Positions 48,307 to 56,729 of a stretch of DNA of 64,000 nt are shown here, piece by piece. How positions within the stretch are numbered: the stretch's first letter is position 1; the number at the start of each line of letters is the position of its first letter. The position numbers and the translations under genes were made by a program. Where the stretch lies: NCBI RefSeq assembly GCF_014650675.1, contig NZ_BMVK01000018.1, forward strand, positions 1 to 64,000, written 5' to 3'. The DNA comes from Streptomyces anulatus (GTDB lineage Bacteria > Actinomycetota > Actinomycetes > Streptomycetales > Streptomycetaceae). Below the pieces are notes generated by a model. That model did no database searches. It was given only the letters and a program-made list of their open reading frames with translations, and was not told where the DNA came from.

Positions 48307-49911
48307 GTGAGCGCCACCATGACTCCCGTCGACGACCCGCCGCCCGCCACCGCCTCCCCGGCCGCCGGACTGCTGCCGAGGCTCCTCCGCCCGGCCGCCG
48401 CCGTGCTGTCCGGACTGCTGCTCTACGCGAGCTTCCCGCCCCGGACCCTGTGGTGGCTCGTGCTGCCCGGATTCGCGCTGCTGGGATGGGTGCTGCACGG
48501 GCGCAGGCTCCGGGCCGCCTTCGGCCTCGGCCTCCTGTCGGGCCTCGGTTTCATGCTTCCGCTGCTGCACTGGACCGGTGAGGACGTCGGCCCGGTGCCG
48601 TGGCTGGCCCTGGCCGCCGCGGAGGCGCTCTTCATCGCCGTGGGGTGCCTCGGCATCGCCGCGGTGTCCCGGCTCGCGTACTGGCCCGTGTGGGCGGCCG
48701 CGGTCTGGACGCTGGACGAGGCGGTCCGCGCCCGGATCCCGTTCGGCGGCTTCCCCTGGGGCAAGATCGCCTTCGGCCAGTCCGAGAGCGCTTTCCTGCC
48801 GCTCGCCGCGCTCGGCGGCACCCCGCTGCTCTCCTTCGCCGTCGTGCTGTGCGGATTCGGGCTCTACGAGGCCGTGCGCCGGTCCGTCGAATACCGCAGG
48901 ACCGGAAAGGTCCCGCGCGCGGCCGTCGTCGGCGCCGCCGTGAGCGTCCTCGTACCGGTCGCCGGGGCCCTCGCCGCGCTGCCCCTGGTCGACGACTCGG
49001 CGGAGAACGGCACGGCCACCGTCGCCGCGATCCAGGGCAACGTGCCGCGCCTGGGCCTCGACTTCAACTCCCAGCGCCGCGCCGTCCTCGACAACCACGC
49101 CCGGCGCACCACGCAGCTGGCCGAGGACGTGAAGGCGGGCAAGGAGAAGCAGCCCGACTTCGTGCTGTGGCCGGAGAACTCCTCCGACCTCGACCCCTAC
49201 CTCAACGCGGACGCCCGCCAGGTCATCGACGACGCCGTCAAGGCGATCGGCGCCCCCACGGTCGTCGGCTCGGTGGTCGAGAAGGGCTCCGACAGCCTCC
49301 GCAACACCCTGATCGAGTGGGACCCCGACCGGGGCCCCGTCGACACCTACGACAAGCGGCACATCCAGCCGTTCGGCGAGTACATGCCGATGCGCACCGT
49401 CGCCCGCTTCTTCAGCGAGGACGTCGACCGGGTGCAGCGCGAGTTCGTCCCCGGCACCGAGGTCGGCGTCTTCGACCTCGCGGGGACGAAGGTGGGGCTC
49501 GTGACCTGTTACGAGGCGGCCTTCGACGACGCCGTACGCGACACCGTCAAGCACGGCGGCCAGATGATCGCCGTGCCGAGCAACAACGCGACGTTCGGCC
49601 GCAGCGAGATGACCTATCAGCAGCTGGCCATGTCCCAGGTGCGGGCCGTCGAGCACGGGCGGGCCGTCGTCGTTCCCGTCACCAGCGGGGTCAGCGCGGT
49701 GATCCGCCCGGACGGCACGATCGTCGAGAAGAGCGGGATGTTCACCCCCGACGCCCTGGTCGACGAGGTCCCGCTGCGCTCCTCGCTCACCCCCGCCACC
49801 CGGATGGGTCCGCTGCCCGAGGGCGTCATCGCGCTGCTGGCCCTGGCGGGCCTGGGCTGGGTGAGCGTCTCGGCGTTCCGGGCACGCCGGAGCGGGGGCA
49901 CCGAGCGGTAG
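48307..49911 (+). CDS. lnt: Apolipoprotein N-acyltransferase
   Basis: The 534-residue membrane enzyme N-acylates the Cys of lipoproteins. It has six or so N-terminal helices and a nitrilase-like domain with the catalytic triad: Glu in LWPENSSDLD, Lys in YDKRHIQPFGEYMP and Cys in LVTCYEAAFDD. The start is GTG 48307. It lies 30 nt upstream of a NUDIX gene, perhaps co-transcribed. Streptomyces often carry two Lnt homologues; which one this is cannot be told. Confidence 0.93.
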   Translation: MSATMTPVDDPPPATASPAAGLLPRLLRPAAAVLSGLLLYASFPPRTLWWLVLPGFALLGWVLHGRRLRAAFGLGLLSGLGFMLPLLHWTGEDVGPVPWLALAAAEALFIAVGCLGIAAVSRLAYWPVWAAAVWTLDEAVRARIPFGGFPWGKIAFGQSESAFLPLAALGGTPLLSFAVVLCGFGLYEAVRRSVEYRRTGKVPRAAVVGAAVSVLVPVAGALAALPLVDDSAENGTATVAAIQGNVPRLGLDFNSQRRAVLDNHARRTTQLAEDVKAGKEKQPDFVLWPENSSDLDPYLNADARQVIDDAVKAIGAPTVVGSVVEKGSDSLRNTLIEWDPDRGPVDTYDKRHIQPFGEYMPMRTVARFFSEDVDRVQREFVPGTEVGVFDLAGTKVGLVTCYEAAFDDAVRDTVKHGGQMIAVPSNNATFGRSEMTYQQLAMSQVRAVEHGRAVVVPVTSGVSAVIRPDGTIVEKSGMFTPDALVDEVPLRSSLTPATRMGPLPEGVIALLALAGLGWVSVSAFRARRSGGTER

Positions 49912-49941
49912 CACCTGATCCGGCCACGTAGGCTCGGATCC

Positions 49942-50424
49942 ATGGCTACTCCCGACTTCATCCGTGACATCCGCGCCACCGCCGGGCATCAGCTGCTCCT
50001 GCTGCCCGGGGTGACGGCCGTCGTCCTCGACGACGAGGGCCGCGTACTGCTCGGCCGGCGCGCGGACACCGGGAAGTGGGCGGTCATCGGCGGGATCTCC
50101 GAACCGGGTGAGGAGCCGGCGGCGACGGCGGAGCGCGAGGTGCTGGAGGAGACCGGCGTCCACTGCGTGGCCGAGCGGGTGGTGCTCACGCAGGCGCTGA
50201 AACCCGTGCAGTACGACAACGGCGACATCTGCCAGTACCTCGACATCACCTTCCGCTGCCGGGCGACCGGCGGCGAGGCGGCGGTCAACGACGACGAGTC
50301 GCTGGAGGTGGGCTGGTTCCCGCTGGACGGACTCCCGCCGCTCGGCGAGTTCGCCCTGTTCCGGATCAAGCAGGCCCTCACCGAGGGCCCCGCCTGGTTC
50401 CAGCCCACCCCGCGCACTCCGTGA
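49942..50424 (+). CDS. NUDIX hydrolase
   Basis: The 160-residue protein has a complete Nudix box, G-I-S-E-P-G-E-x-x-A-x-x-A-x-R-E-V-x-E-E-T-G-V (about residues 53-75), between the strands GVTAVVLDDEGRVLLGRRADTGKWAVIGG and QYDNGDICQYLDITFRC. It is closest to ADP-ribose pyrophosphatase-type small NUDIX proteins. It follows lnt by 30 nt and converges on the ceramidase. Confidence 0.88.
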   Translation: MATPDFIRDIRATAGHQLLLLPGVTAVVLDDEGRVLLGRRADTGKWAVIGGISEPGEEPAATAEREVLEETGVHCVAERVVLTQALKPVQYDNGDICQYLDITFRCRATGGEAAVNDDESLEVGWFPLDGLPPLGEFALFRIKQALTEGPAWFQPTPRTP

Positions 50425-50428
50425 CCCT

Positions 50429-52489
50429 CTAGCCCACCGTGAAGGACCCCGTCGCCCCGGTGAACGGCGTGATCTTCCCGAGCAGGTTCTTCGCGTCCCC
50501 GTGGTGCACGATCCGGTACGTGCCGGGCGCGGTGTCCGCCGCGATGTCCCAGGTGATCGTGGCCTTCGAGGTGCCGGTCAGACCGTTCAGCCGCGTCCAG
50601 CGGTAGGTGGTCTCCCAGTCGCCGTCGTCCAGTACCCGCTGCCACGTGCCGTTCTCCAGCCGCTGCACCTCCAGGAAGGTGGAGCCCCGGCGGACGTTGT
50701 TCTTCGGGTGTCCGGTGGCGAACTCGACGGTCGCGGCGGAGCCTCGCGCGTACGAGGTCTCCGGGGCCTTCAGGACGCCGCCGAACGCCTTTCCGGCGGG
50801 CGGGTTGTCGTACACGACCCCCGTCTGGAAGGTGAACTGCCGGCCCGACTCGTCCGGCGGCGTCGCGCCCCGCTCCAGGGCGGTGCCCTCACGCAGGGAA
50901 TCCGCGATCCGGGCGTACTCCTGCTGGTACGCGGGCAGGGTGTAGCGGCCGTACAGGGTGGAGCCGCCCTCGTAGTTCTGGGTGTCGTACTCCTCCGGCG
51001 TCGTCACGTACTGGCTGTAGGCGTTGGCGTACCCCTGGAGCAGGACGCGGTCCAGCGGGACGCCCAACCGCTCGGCCACCGTGCGGCGTACGCGGAGGCC
51101 GGAGGTGATCGTGAACTCCCCCGGGGCGGCCACCAGGTGCAGCTCGCCGATCTTCATGATCTGCAGGGGGAGGCGCTTCGGGGTGACCGGGTGGACGTTG
51201 CTCAGCAGGCCCGTGGGGATCAGGCTCGCCTTCGGGTACTGGCAGGTGGCGAGCCAGGACGGGGTGTCGATGCGCAGCGCGTCGATGATGCCCGCGACCG
51301 GGGTGCGCGTGCCCTCCTCGAAGCCGGGGATCGCCGGACCGTCCTCGACGCTGCCCGCGAGCGTGGAAGCGCCCACGACGGCGGGGCAGGTGCGGTGCTC
51401 CTCGCCGTCCGGGGTGAACTCCGGGCGTACGGTCACGTTCTCCATGTCGACGTAGGCGAGCCGGGAGTCGACGCCTCCGGAGACGGGCCGCGTGTCGTCG
51501 TAGATCTCGCGGGCCTTGTCGAGCTGGCGCTCGCCGATGATCCGCGTGTTCTCGAACTCGTCCTCGGTGGGCCCGGACCCCGGCTTCAGGTTGAGGTTCG
51601 GCGACATGTCGCCGGCGTTGGTGTTGGGGAAGACCGCGACGAACCCGGGGGCGTCGTCGAGGTAGCGCACGCCCTCGTGGTCGTGCTCCCAGGCGTAGGC
51701 GGCGTAGCCCTTGTTGTCGGGGCTGATGAGCGTGTTCTTGTTGGTGATCGAGGTGTTGTGGGTGGCGAACCAGCTGATCGCGCCCGCGTCCTTGTCGCCC
51801 TGCTTGAAGCGCAGCACGGTCATCGCCGGGTCGATCGCGTCGGGGAAGGCCGCCCGGTCGGAGGCCGGATTACGGTCGAACGCCTCCCGGGAGCGGTTGA
51901 CGCTGGCGTTGGTCAGGGTGCCCGTGCCGAGGCTCATCGTGCCGGGCTTCAGGTCCTCGTGCGCCTCGGCCACGGACTCGGTGATGCCGTCGACGATCGC
52001 CCGGTAGGTCTCCTTCTGGAAGCCGAGGACGGAGAGGTTGTAGGCGACGTTGTGGGAGTATCCGCCGGGCCCCGAGTGGGTGTGGGTGGCCGAGAGCAGG
52101 ACGTTGTCCTCGCCGTACAGGCTGCCGTAACGCTCCTTCAACTGCGCCATGACGCCCTGCCGGACGGACTGGAAGATCATCGCCAGGTCGGCGTTGACGT
52201 ACACCACGCGCTTGCCGCTGGCCCGGTCGACGACGACGAAGGCGCGCGACCGCTGCCGCTGGTGGATGCCCGAGGTCTTCTGGTCGAAGCTGGAGTAGCC
52301 CATCATCCCCGTCTCGGCCGCCTCGCCCGTGACATCGGCGATGCCGCGCCCGACGAGATGGCCCGTCTCCTCGGCGGTGTCCGACGCGGCTGCGGGGGAG
52401 GGGGCGCCGAGGGTGACCGCTCCGAGGGCGGCGGCGAGCAGGGCGACGGGGAGCCGGCGCCGGGAGCGGCGGACGGTGGGGGGTGGCAT
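50429..52489 (-). CDS. Secreted neutral ceramidase
   Basis: The 686-residue protein has a Tat/Sec-like signal peptide (RRSRRRLPVALLAAALGAVTLGAPSPAAA, residues 8-36) and a neutral ceramidase body. Zinc ligands lie in SATHTHSGPGGYSHN and ATHNTSITN, the nucleophile Ser in NTNAGDMSPN and PGEFTITSG follows. The C-terminal part (about 560-686) is the immunoglobulin-like domain. It should hydrolyse N-acylsphingosines outside the cell. AGGAGG with a 4-nt spacer before ATG 52489 settles the start. It faces the RiPP locus divergently across a 232-bp region. Confidence 0.92.
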   Translation of the reverse strand: MPPPTVRRSRRRLPVALLAAALGAVTLGAPSPAAASDTAEETGHLVGRGIADVTGEAAETGMMGYSSFDQKTSGIHQRQRSRAFVVVDRASGKRVVYVNADLAMIFQSVRQGVMAQLKERYGSLYGEDNVLLSATHTHSGPGGYSHNVAYNLSVLGFQKETYRAIVDGITESVAEAHEDLKPGTMSLGTGTLTNASVNRSREAFDRNPASDRAAFPDAIDPAMTVLRFKQGDKDAGAISWFATHNTSITNKNTLISPDNKGYAAYAWEHDHEGVRYLDDAPGFVAVFPNTNAGDMSPNLNLKPGSGPTEDEFENTRIIGERQLDKAREIYDDTRPVSGGVDSRLAYVDMENVTVRPEFTPDGEEHRTCPAVVGASTLAGSVEDGPAIPGFEEGTRTPVAGIIDALRIDTPSWLATCQYPKASLIPTGLLSNVHPVTPKRLPLQIMKIGELHLVAAPGEFTITSGLRVRRTVAERLGVPLDRVLLQGYANAYSQYVTTPEEYDTQNYEGGSTLYGRYTLPAYQQEYARIADSLREGTALERGATPPDESGRQFTFQTGVVYDNPPAGKAFGGVLKAPETSYARGSAATVEFATGHPKNNVRRGSTFLEVQRLENGTWQRVLDDGDWETTYRWTRLNGLTGTSKATITWDIAADTAPGTYRIVHHGDAKNLLGKITPFTGATGSFTVG

Positions 52490-52607
52490 GGAACCTCCTG
52501 GGGCGGGAGACGGGATGCCGGGGCCCGGTCGGCGGCTCACCGACGTGGGGGCCGGGGCAGTGCCCCGACCGTAGAGCAGTGTGACCTGCGTCGCATAGAT
52601 GTCTACC

Positions 52608-52708
52608 GGCCAGTAGGGCTCTCGCGCCGGTGCCGCGCCCGCATCCGCCTCGTTGACAGGTGCATGCCGCATTGTTCTACTGAGTGGCGGATCAATTGGC
52701 CAGTACGG
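52608..52708. repeat. Paired GGCCAGTA direct repeats around the lanthipeptide-like promoter
   Basis: GGCCAGTAGGG (52608-52618) and GGCCAGTACGG (52698-52708) are direct repeats 90 bp apart, one on each side of the promoter at 52653-52681. They could be activator half-sites. Confidence 0.4.
52653..52681 (+). promoter_or_regulatory. Promoter of the lanthipeptide-like locus
   Basis: TTGACA (52653-52658), 17-bp spacer, TCTACT (52676-52681). The -35 box and spacing are the same as in the multi-core peptide operon promoter at 38397-38425. The leader to the precursor start is about 35 nt. Confidence 0.7.
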
Positions 52709-52721
52709 GAGGAGGATATTC

Positions 52722-52889
52722 ATGCAGGCAGTTGAGGAAAAGGTCCAGAGCGGAACGGACCGGAACGCCGATGAGGTATTCGATCTGGTGATCGGCGATC
52801 TGGAACAGGAAATTCCGCCGCTCGCCTCTCCGACGAACTCGGGCAGCGGCACCGCCTGTGGTACCTGCGCGGGCGTCTACTGCTGTTGA
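52722..52889 (+). CDS. Lanthipeptide-like precursor peptide
   Basis: The 55-residue peptide starts at ATG 52722 with AGGAGG six nt upstream. It has a leader-like acidic half with the helix EVFDLVIGDLEQEI (residues 18-31), and a C-terminal part T-N-S-G-S-G-T-A-C-G-T-C-A-G-V-Y-C-C with four Cys (46, 49, 54, 55) and Ser/Thr at 36, 38, 40, 42, 44 and 48. No Gly-Gly cleavage site is present; a PPLASP stretch separates the halves. Position before a LanM-type dehydratase and a LanC cyclase makes a class II-like lanthipeptide the best reading. Confidence 0.8.
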   Translation: MQAVEEKVQSGTDRNADEVFDLVIGDLEQEIPPLASPTNSGSGTACGTCAGVYCC

Positions 52890-52968
52890 TGCGTGGCGGG
52901 TGGCGCCGGCCTGGTCCGGCGCCACCCGGTCGCGCCGTCCGTCCATCGGTGACGAGTCGGAGGCTGCT

Positions 52969-55458
52969 GTGCCGGATTCCCCCCTGGACCCCCGGGCGCT
53001 CTGGGAGATGCGCGCCCCGGGTGAAGCCTCCGGAACGGGCGCTGACCGGGACGTGACTGCCCAACTGCCTCCAGTGGCACGGCGGATGGTCGACGCCGTC
53101 CGCAAGGGCGAGGCCGGTGGAATGTTCCCGCCCGTGGTCGCGGCAGGCCCCGAGGGGACCGTCGCGGTCGACCGGCTGCTCGGCGGCGAGAGTGACGCGC
53201 GGATGATCGAACACGCCCTCCGCGACCGGCGGTTCGCGCCGCTGCTGGAGCTGTGGGAACAGCTCGACGGCTGGTGCGCCCATTCCCGGCAGCGCTACTC
53301 GTCCGTTATTTCTCCCGAAATACTCGACATCACGAACGCCGACCTATTCGGGCCCGTGGTATCCGAGGCATTCGTCGCCTGTGCTGCCGGCAGGCCGCAC
53401 TACGCCCGCGACCGGGTGGCCGAGTGGGCGGTGCGCTGCGAGGAATTCCTGACGCTCTTCCTTGACCGGTTGCTGAGGGACATGGACGCCTGCTGGCCCG
53501 GCGAACCGGCGTTCCGGGGGCCGGTCGTCGGACTCTGGACCCATGGCGAGGAGACCCACAACGGACGCCAGCGCGTCCTGCGCCTCGACTGCGCGGGCGG
53601 CGGCCGCATCGCCTACAAGCCCCGTCCGGCCTCCGGCGAGTTGCTGTTCACCAAGGCTCCAGGAGCCGGTGGGACCACTTCCCCCGCCTCGCTGTTCGAC
53701 CTGCTCAACCGGGCGCCCGCCGCGTCCGGCGGGATCCGGCTGCCCGTGCTGTCCTGCTGGCCCGGGGCCGAGCCCGGCTACCTCTGGCAGGAGTGGATCG
53801 AACCGCCCGCCCAGTGGGGGCCGATCCGCACCTCCGGGCCGTGGGAACTGACCGGCACCCGGCTGACCCCGGCGGAGTCGGGACGGTTCTGGCACCGCAC
53901 CGGCTCGCTGACCGCCGCCACGTTCGCCTTCGGGATCACCGACCTGATCGGCGGCAACGTGGTCACCGGAAGCAGACCCGGCGACCCGGAACTGCTGCTC
54001 CACCCGATCGACCTGGAGATCTACTTCTGCCGGGTCCCGCGCCTCTACGACACCGGCCTCCTGCACGACGCGACCGCCGCGATCGACCAGCACCACGTCG
54101 GCCTGGAACGCACCGCCCGCTGGTGCAGCGCCGAGGGCCCGCCGGTGGTCTGGAGCGCTCGGCCGACGGGCGCGCTGAGCCTGCACCGCCGCCGGGTCTC
54201 CTTCGCCCGGGACGAGACCAGGAACGTCGTCGCCGACACCGACGGGCGGACCGGCTACGGGCCCTACCTCCCGGCCATGATGCGCGGCATGTTCGACGCC
54301 TGGACCCTGATGTGCCGGCAACGGCCCGACATCCGGGACTTCCTGGCGGCCGCCACCGCCGGCCACTACGTCAGGGTCCTGCGGCAGCCCACGTTCCGGT
54401 ACTTCGACGCGCTCGTACCCCGCTGGCTGTCCGGGGGCGGGGCCGCACCCCGCCCCGCCGAACCCGACGTCCACTTCGACCGGCCCGAGACGGATCAGCT
54501 GCGGCGCATGGACGTGCCCTACTTCGTCCGCTCGCTGGAGGGCGGCCCGGTGCTCAGCGTCGAGCCCCCGCCCGGGCCGTTCGGCACGTCCCCGGTCGCG
54601 GCCCGGCCGGAACCCGAGGGCGGCTGGCCCCCGCTCCCCCCGCTGCTGGAGGGCGAGAATCTCACCCTCGCCGGCCTCGGGGTGGCCCTGCGGGACGCCG
54701 CCGAGCACGTCTTCGACGATGTGACCGACCACGTCGTCACCGACGCCTCGCTCGGCGTGCGGCTGCATCTTCAGAGCCCCTCCGAGGGTCGGGTCTCCTT
54801 CGACTGGCCGGAGGCCGGACGGCGGATCACCTACCTCTGGGACCGGAAGAAGGTGCGGTTGAGCGTCGACCCGATCGACGCGCCCGAGGCCCCCGTCGAG
54901 CCCGCGCCCGCCGGGGAGATCCGGCGCAGGCTGCTGCGGCTGGACCGGCTCGACGGCACGATCCGGATGCCCTGGGCCGACGGCGGCATGCGCGACGAGA
55001 GCGCGGAACACCGCCTGCGGGAGCTGACCGATGCCGGAATCGCCTGGCTCACCACGGTCGTGACCGACCACGGATGGCCGGGACACGCGCTTGTCGGCGC
55101 GGAGGCGGCAGCCGCCGCGAGCCGCCTCGTACAACACGCCAGAGGACACCTCGACTTCCGACGCCACTGCCTGGAGCTGATGCGGGACGCGGCGGAGCGC
55201 CGGGATCTTCCGTGGCGTGAAGTCGCCTATCTCACCGACGAGTTGTGCGTCGACGAAGGGCGACCGCAGGTCTACGGGACCAAGTTCGAGCCCGTCGCGG
55301 GCGAGCTGGTGCCCTGGCCGGTCGAGGAGCCGGAGCAGGTGGACCGGCGGCGCGCCGCGCTGGGCATGGAACCCCTGGCCGATCACACGGACCGGATCCG
55401 GCGGCGCTTCCCCCTCGGGGGCACCGGGCGGACCCCGGCCGGAAGGGAAGCGACATGA
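52969..55458 (+). CDS. LanM-type dehydratase (DUF4135) fused to DUF6624, lacking the cyclase domain
   Basis: The 829-residue protein carries a LanM N-terminal dehydratase domain. It has ETHNGRQRVLRLDC and the kinase-like Lys in AYKPR (216-219), TDLIGGNVV (324-332) where LanM normally has T-D-x-H-x-E-N, and PIDLEIYF (346-353) with the catalytic Asp. Instead of the LanC-like C-terminal half it ends in a DUF6624 domain (about 685-815: GWPGHALVGAEAA, RRHCLELM, RPQVYGTKF, VDRRRAALGMEPLADH). It should phosphorylate and eliminate Ser/Thr of the precursor, with cyclisation left to the separate LanC at 57909. GTG 52969 has GGAGG five nt upstream. Its stop overlaps the next gene (ATGA). Confidence 0.8.
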   Translation: MPDSPLDPRALWEMRAPGEASGTGADRDVTAQLPPVARRMVDAVRKGEAGGMFPPVVAAGPEGTVAVDRLLGGESDARMIEHALRDRRFAPLLELWEQLDGWCAHSRQRYSSVISPEILDITNADLFGPVVSEAFVACAAGRPHYARDRVAEWAVRCEEFLTLFLDRLLRDMDACWPGEPAFRGPVVGLWTHGEETHNGRQRVLRLDCAGGGRIAYKPRPASGELLFTKAPGAGGTTSPASLFDLLNRAPAASGGIRLPVLSCWPGAEPGYLWQEWIEPPAQWGPIRTSGPWELTGTRLTPAESGRFWHRTGSLTAATFAFGITDLIGGNVVTGSRPGDPELLLHPIDLEIYFCRVPRLYDTGLLHDATAAIDQHHVGLERTARWCSAEGPPVVWSARPTGALSLHRRRVSFARDETRNVVADTDGRTGYGPYLPAMMRGMFDAWTLMCRQRPDIRDFLAAATAGHYVRVLRQPTFRYFDALVPRWLSGGGAAPRPAEPDVHFDRPETDQLRRMDVPYFVRSLEGGPVLSVEPPPGPFGTSPVAARPEPEGGWPPLPPLLEGENLTLAGLGVALRDAAEHVFDDVTDHVVTDASLGVRLHLQSPSEGRVSFDWPEAGRRITYLWDRKKVRLSVDPIDAPEAPVEPAPAGEIRRRLLRLDRLDGTIRMPWADGGMRDESAEHRLRELTDAGIAWLTTVVTDHGWPGHALVGAEAAAAASRLVQHARGHLDFRRHCLELMRDAAERRDLPWREVAYLTDELCVDEGRPQVYGTKFEPVAGELVPWPVEEPEQVDRRRAALGMEPLADHTDRIRRRFPLGGTGRTPAGREAT

Positions 55459-56729
55459 GCACCCTCGCCCCCGAGACACGGCGGACGCCGTCCGACGGCG
55501 TCGACTGGGAGATGTTCGGTCAGCGGTACTGGGACCGGCGGCCCGTCCGGCTGCACGCCCGGCCCCCGTTCGGCCTCGACGCGGTCCACCCCCTGAACGT
55601 CGCCTCGTGCGCACCTTTCCGCGCCGGCACCCGTTTCTGGGTGATGCCCGACGTCCGGTTCCTCGTCGGGGACGGCTGGCTGCGCGCCCCCGGCGCTCTC
55701 CTGCCGGACGCCACCGATCCGAGCATGGAGGCCTACCTCGACCGGCTCGACGCCGACAGTGGGCGCCAAGGCTACCTGCTGACCGTGCGTCAGCCGCTCC
55801 TCCTGGACCACGCGCTGTGGTCCGCCGTACGGGACACGGTCAGCGGGCTGTGGCGGCAGGTCGGCTGGCCCAACCTCCCCGTCGTCGCCGAGGTGCTGAC
55901 CGGCGACCGGTTCACCCAGCACGTCGGGGCGACCGAGGCCCCGACCCACGCGGCCCTGACCTGGGTGCTGCGCGGCCGGATGGACGTACGGCTGTGGGAT
56001 GAGCGTGGCGGGCCGCCGCCCGCGGACATCGCCGACCCGGGCCGTGCGGTGCCCGGGGTGCGCACCCTGAGCGCCGGGGCCGGGGAGCTGCTGTACTGGC
56101 CCGGCGACCAACGGCACGTGGACACCTACCGGGACCGCTGCGTCGCCCTGCGCCTGCGGATCCCCGTCGACCGGACCCTGCCGTTCACCGCCCTGCGGGA
56201 TCTGCTCGCCGACCTGGTGCACGCCGGGCAGGGCAACGACGAGACCGTGCCGTACTTCCCGTTCGGCCCCGGAACCGGCATCGACGACCCGGACGGGGTG
56301 CTGCCCCGCCTGACCGGCCTCGGCGACGACCTGCGCACGGTCGTGGACGGCGAACAGCTCCGCAGGACCCTGCGGATCCGGTGGGCCGCGCTGCGCTCCG
56401 CCGCAGGCCTCGAACCGATCCCGGTGCCTCGCGAGAGCGTCCCCATCACCCGGTCCACCCGCTTCCGCCGCACCGGCGAGATCGTCCGGATGCCCGACGG
56501 GCCCGCGCACGAGGTCTGGGCGGTGGAGGGGAACGTCTTCACCCTGCCGCGAGCGGCGGGCGACCGGGTGTACGCCGCACTCGGCGACGGAGAGGAGACC
56601 GGAGCCGACGAGGTCTGCCGCGCGCTGGCCGCGGGCGACGACGACCGGAACGCGGCGACGGTGCTCGCACTGCTCGACAAGCTGTACCGGCTGCGGGGCA
56701 TCGACCTGGCCGAGGAGGGGACACCATGA
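55455..56729 (+). CDS. JmjC/cupin-4-like protein 1, degenerate metal site
   Basis: The 424-residue protein has the start VDWEMFGQRYWDRRP typical of JmjC/cupin_4 enzymes (ROXA/YcfD-like) and the strands VLRGRMDVRLWD and GELLYWPGDQRHVDTY. The first metal His is His165 in P-T-H-A-A-L, where the usual H-x-D has lost its acid; His221 keeps the last position. A 2-oxoglutarate/Fe(II) oxygenase role is therefore doubtful, and it may be a partner of the second copy. It overlaps genes on both sides by 4 bp (ATGA), so it is translationally coupled. Confidence 0.75.
   Translation: MSTLAPETRRTPSDGVDWEMFGQRYWDRRPVRLHARPPFGLDAVHPLNVASCAPFRAGTRFWVMPDVRFLVGDGWLRAPGALLPDATDPSMEAYLDRLDADSGRQGYLLTVRQPLLLDHALWSAVRDTVSGLWRQVGWPNLPVVAEVLTGDRFTQHVGATEAPTHAALTWVLRGRMDVRLWDERGGPPPADIADPGRAVPGVRTLSAGAGELLYWPGDQRHVDTYRDRCVALRLRIPVDRTLPFTALRDLLADLVHAGQGNDETVPYFPFGPGTGIDDPDGVLPRLTGLGDDLRTVVDGEQLRRTLRIRWAALRSAAGLEPIPVPRESVPITRSTRFRRTGEIVRMPDGPAHEVWAVEGNVFTLPRAAGDRVYAALGDGEETGADEVCRALAAGDDDRNAATVLALLDKLYRLRGIDLAEEGTP

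Noticed and set aside
48265..50163. A 632-codon minus-strand frame opposite lnt
   Set aside because: The plus strand encodes apolipoprotein N-acyltransferase with all catalytic residues; the antisense text is low-complexity.
50501..52735. A 744-codon plus-strand frame opposite the ceramidase
   Set aside because: The minus strand has the full ceramidase with a strong ribosome binding site. The plus frame is Val/Gly/Arg-rich without motifs.
53344..55614. A 756-codon minus-strand frame opposite the LanM-type dehydratase
   Set aside because: The dehydratase motifs and DUF6624 are on the plus strand; the antisense product has no known feature.
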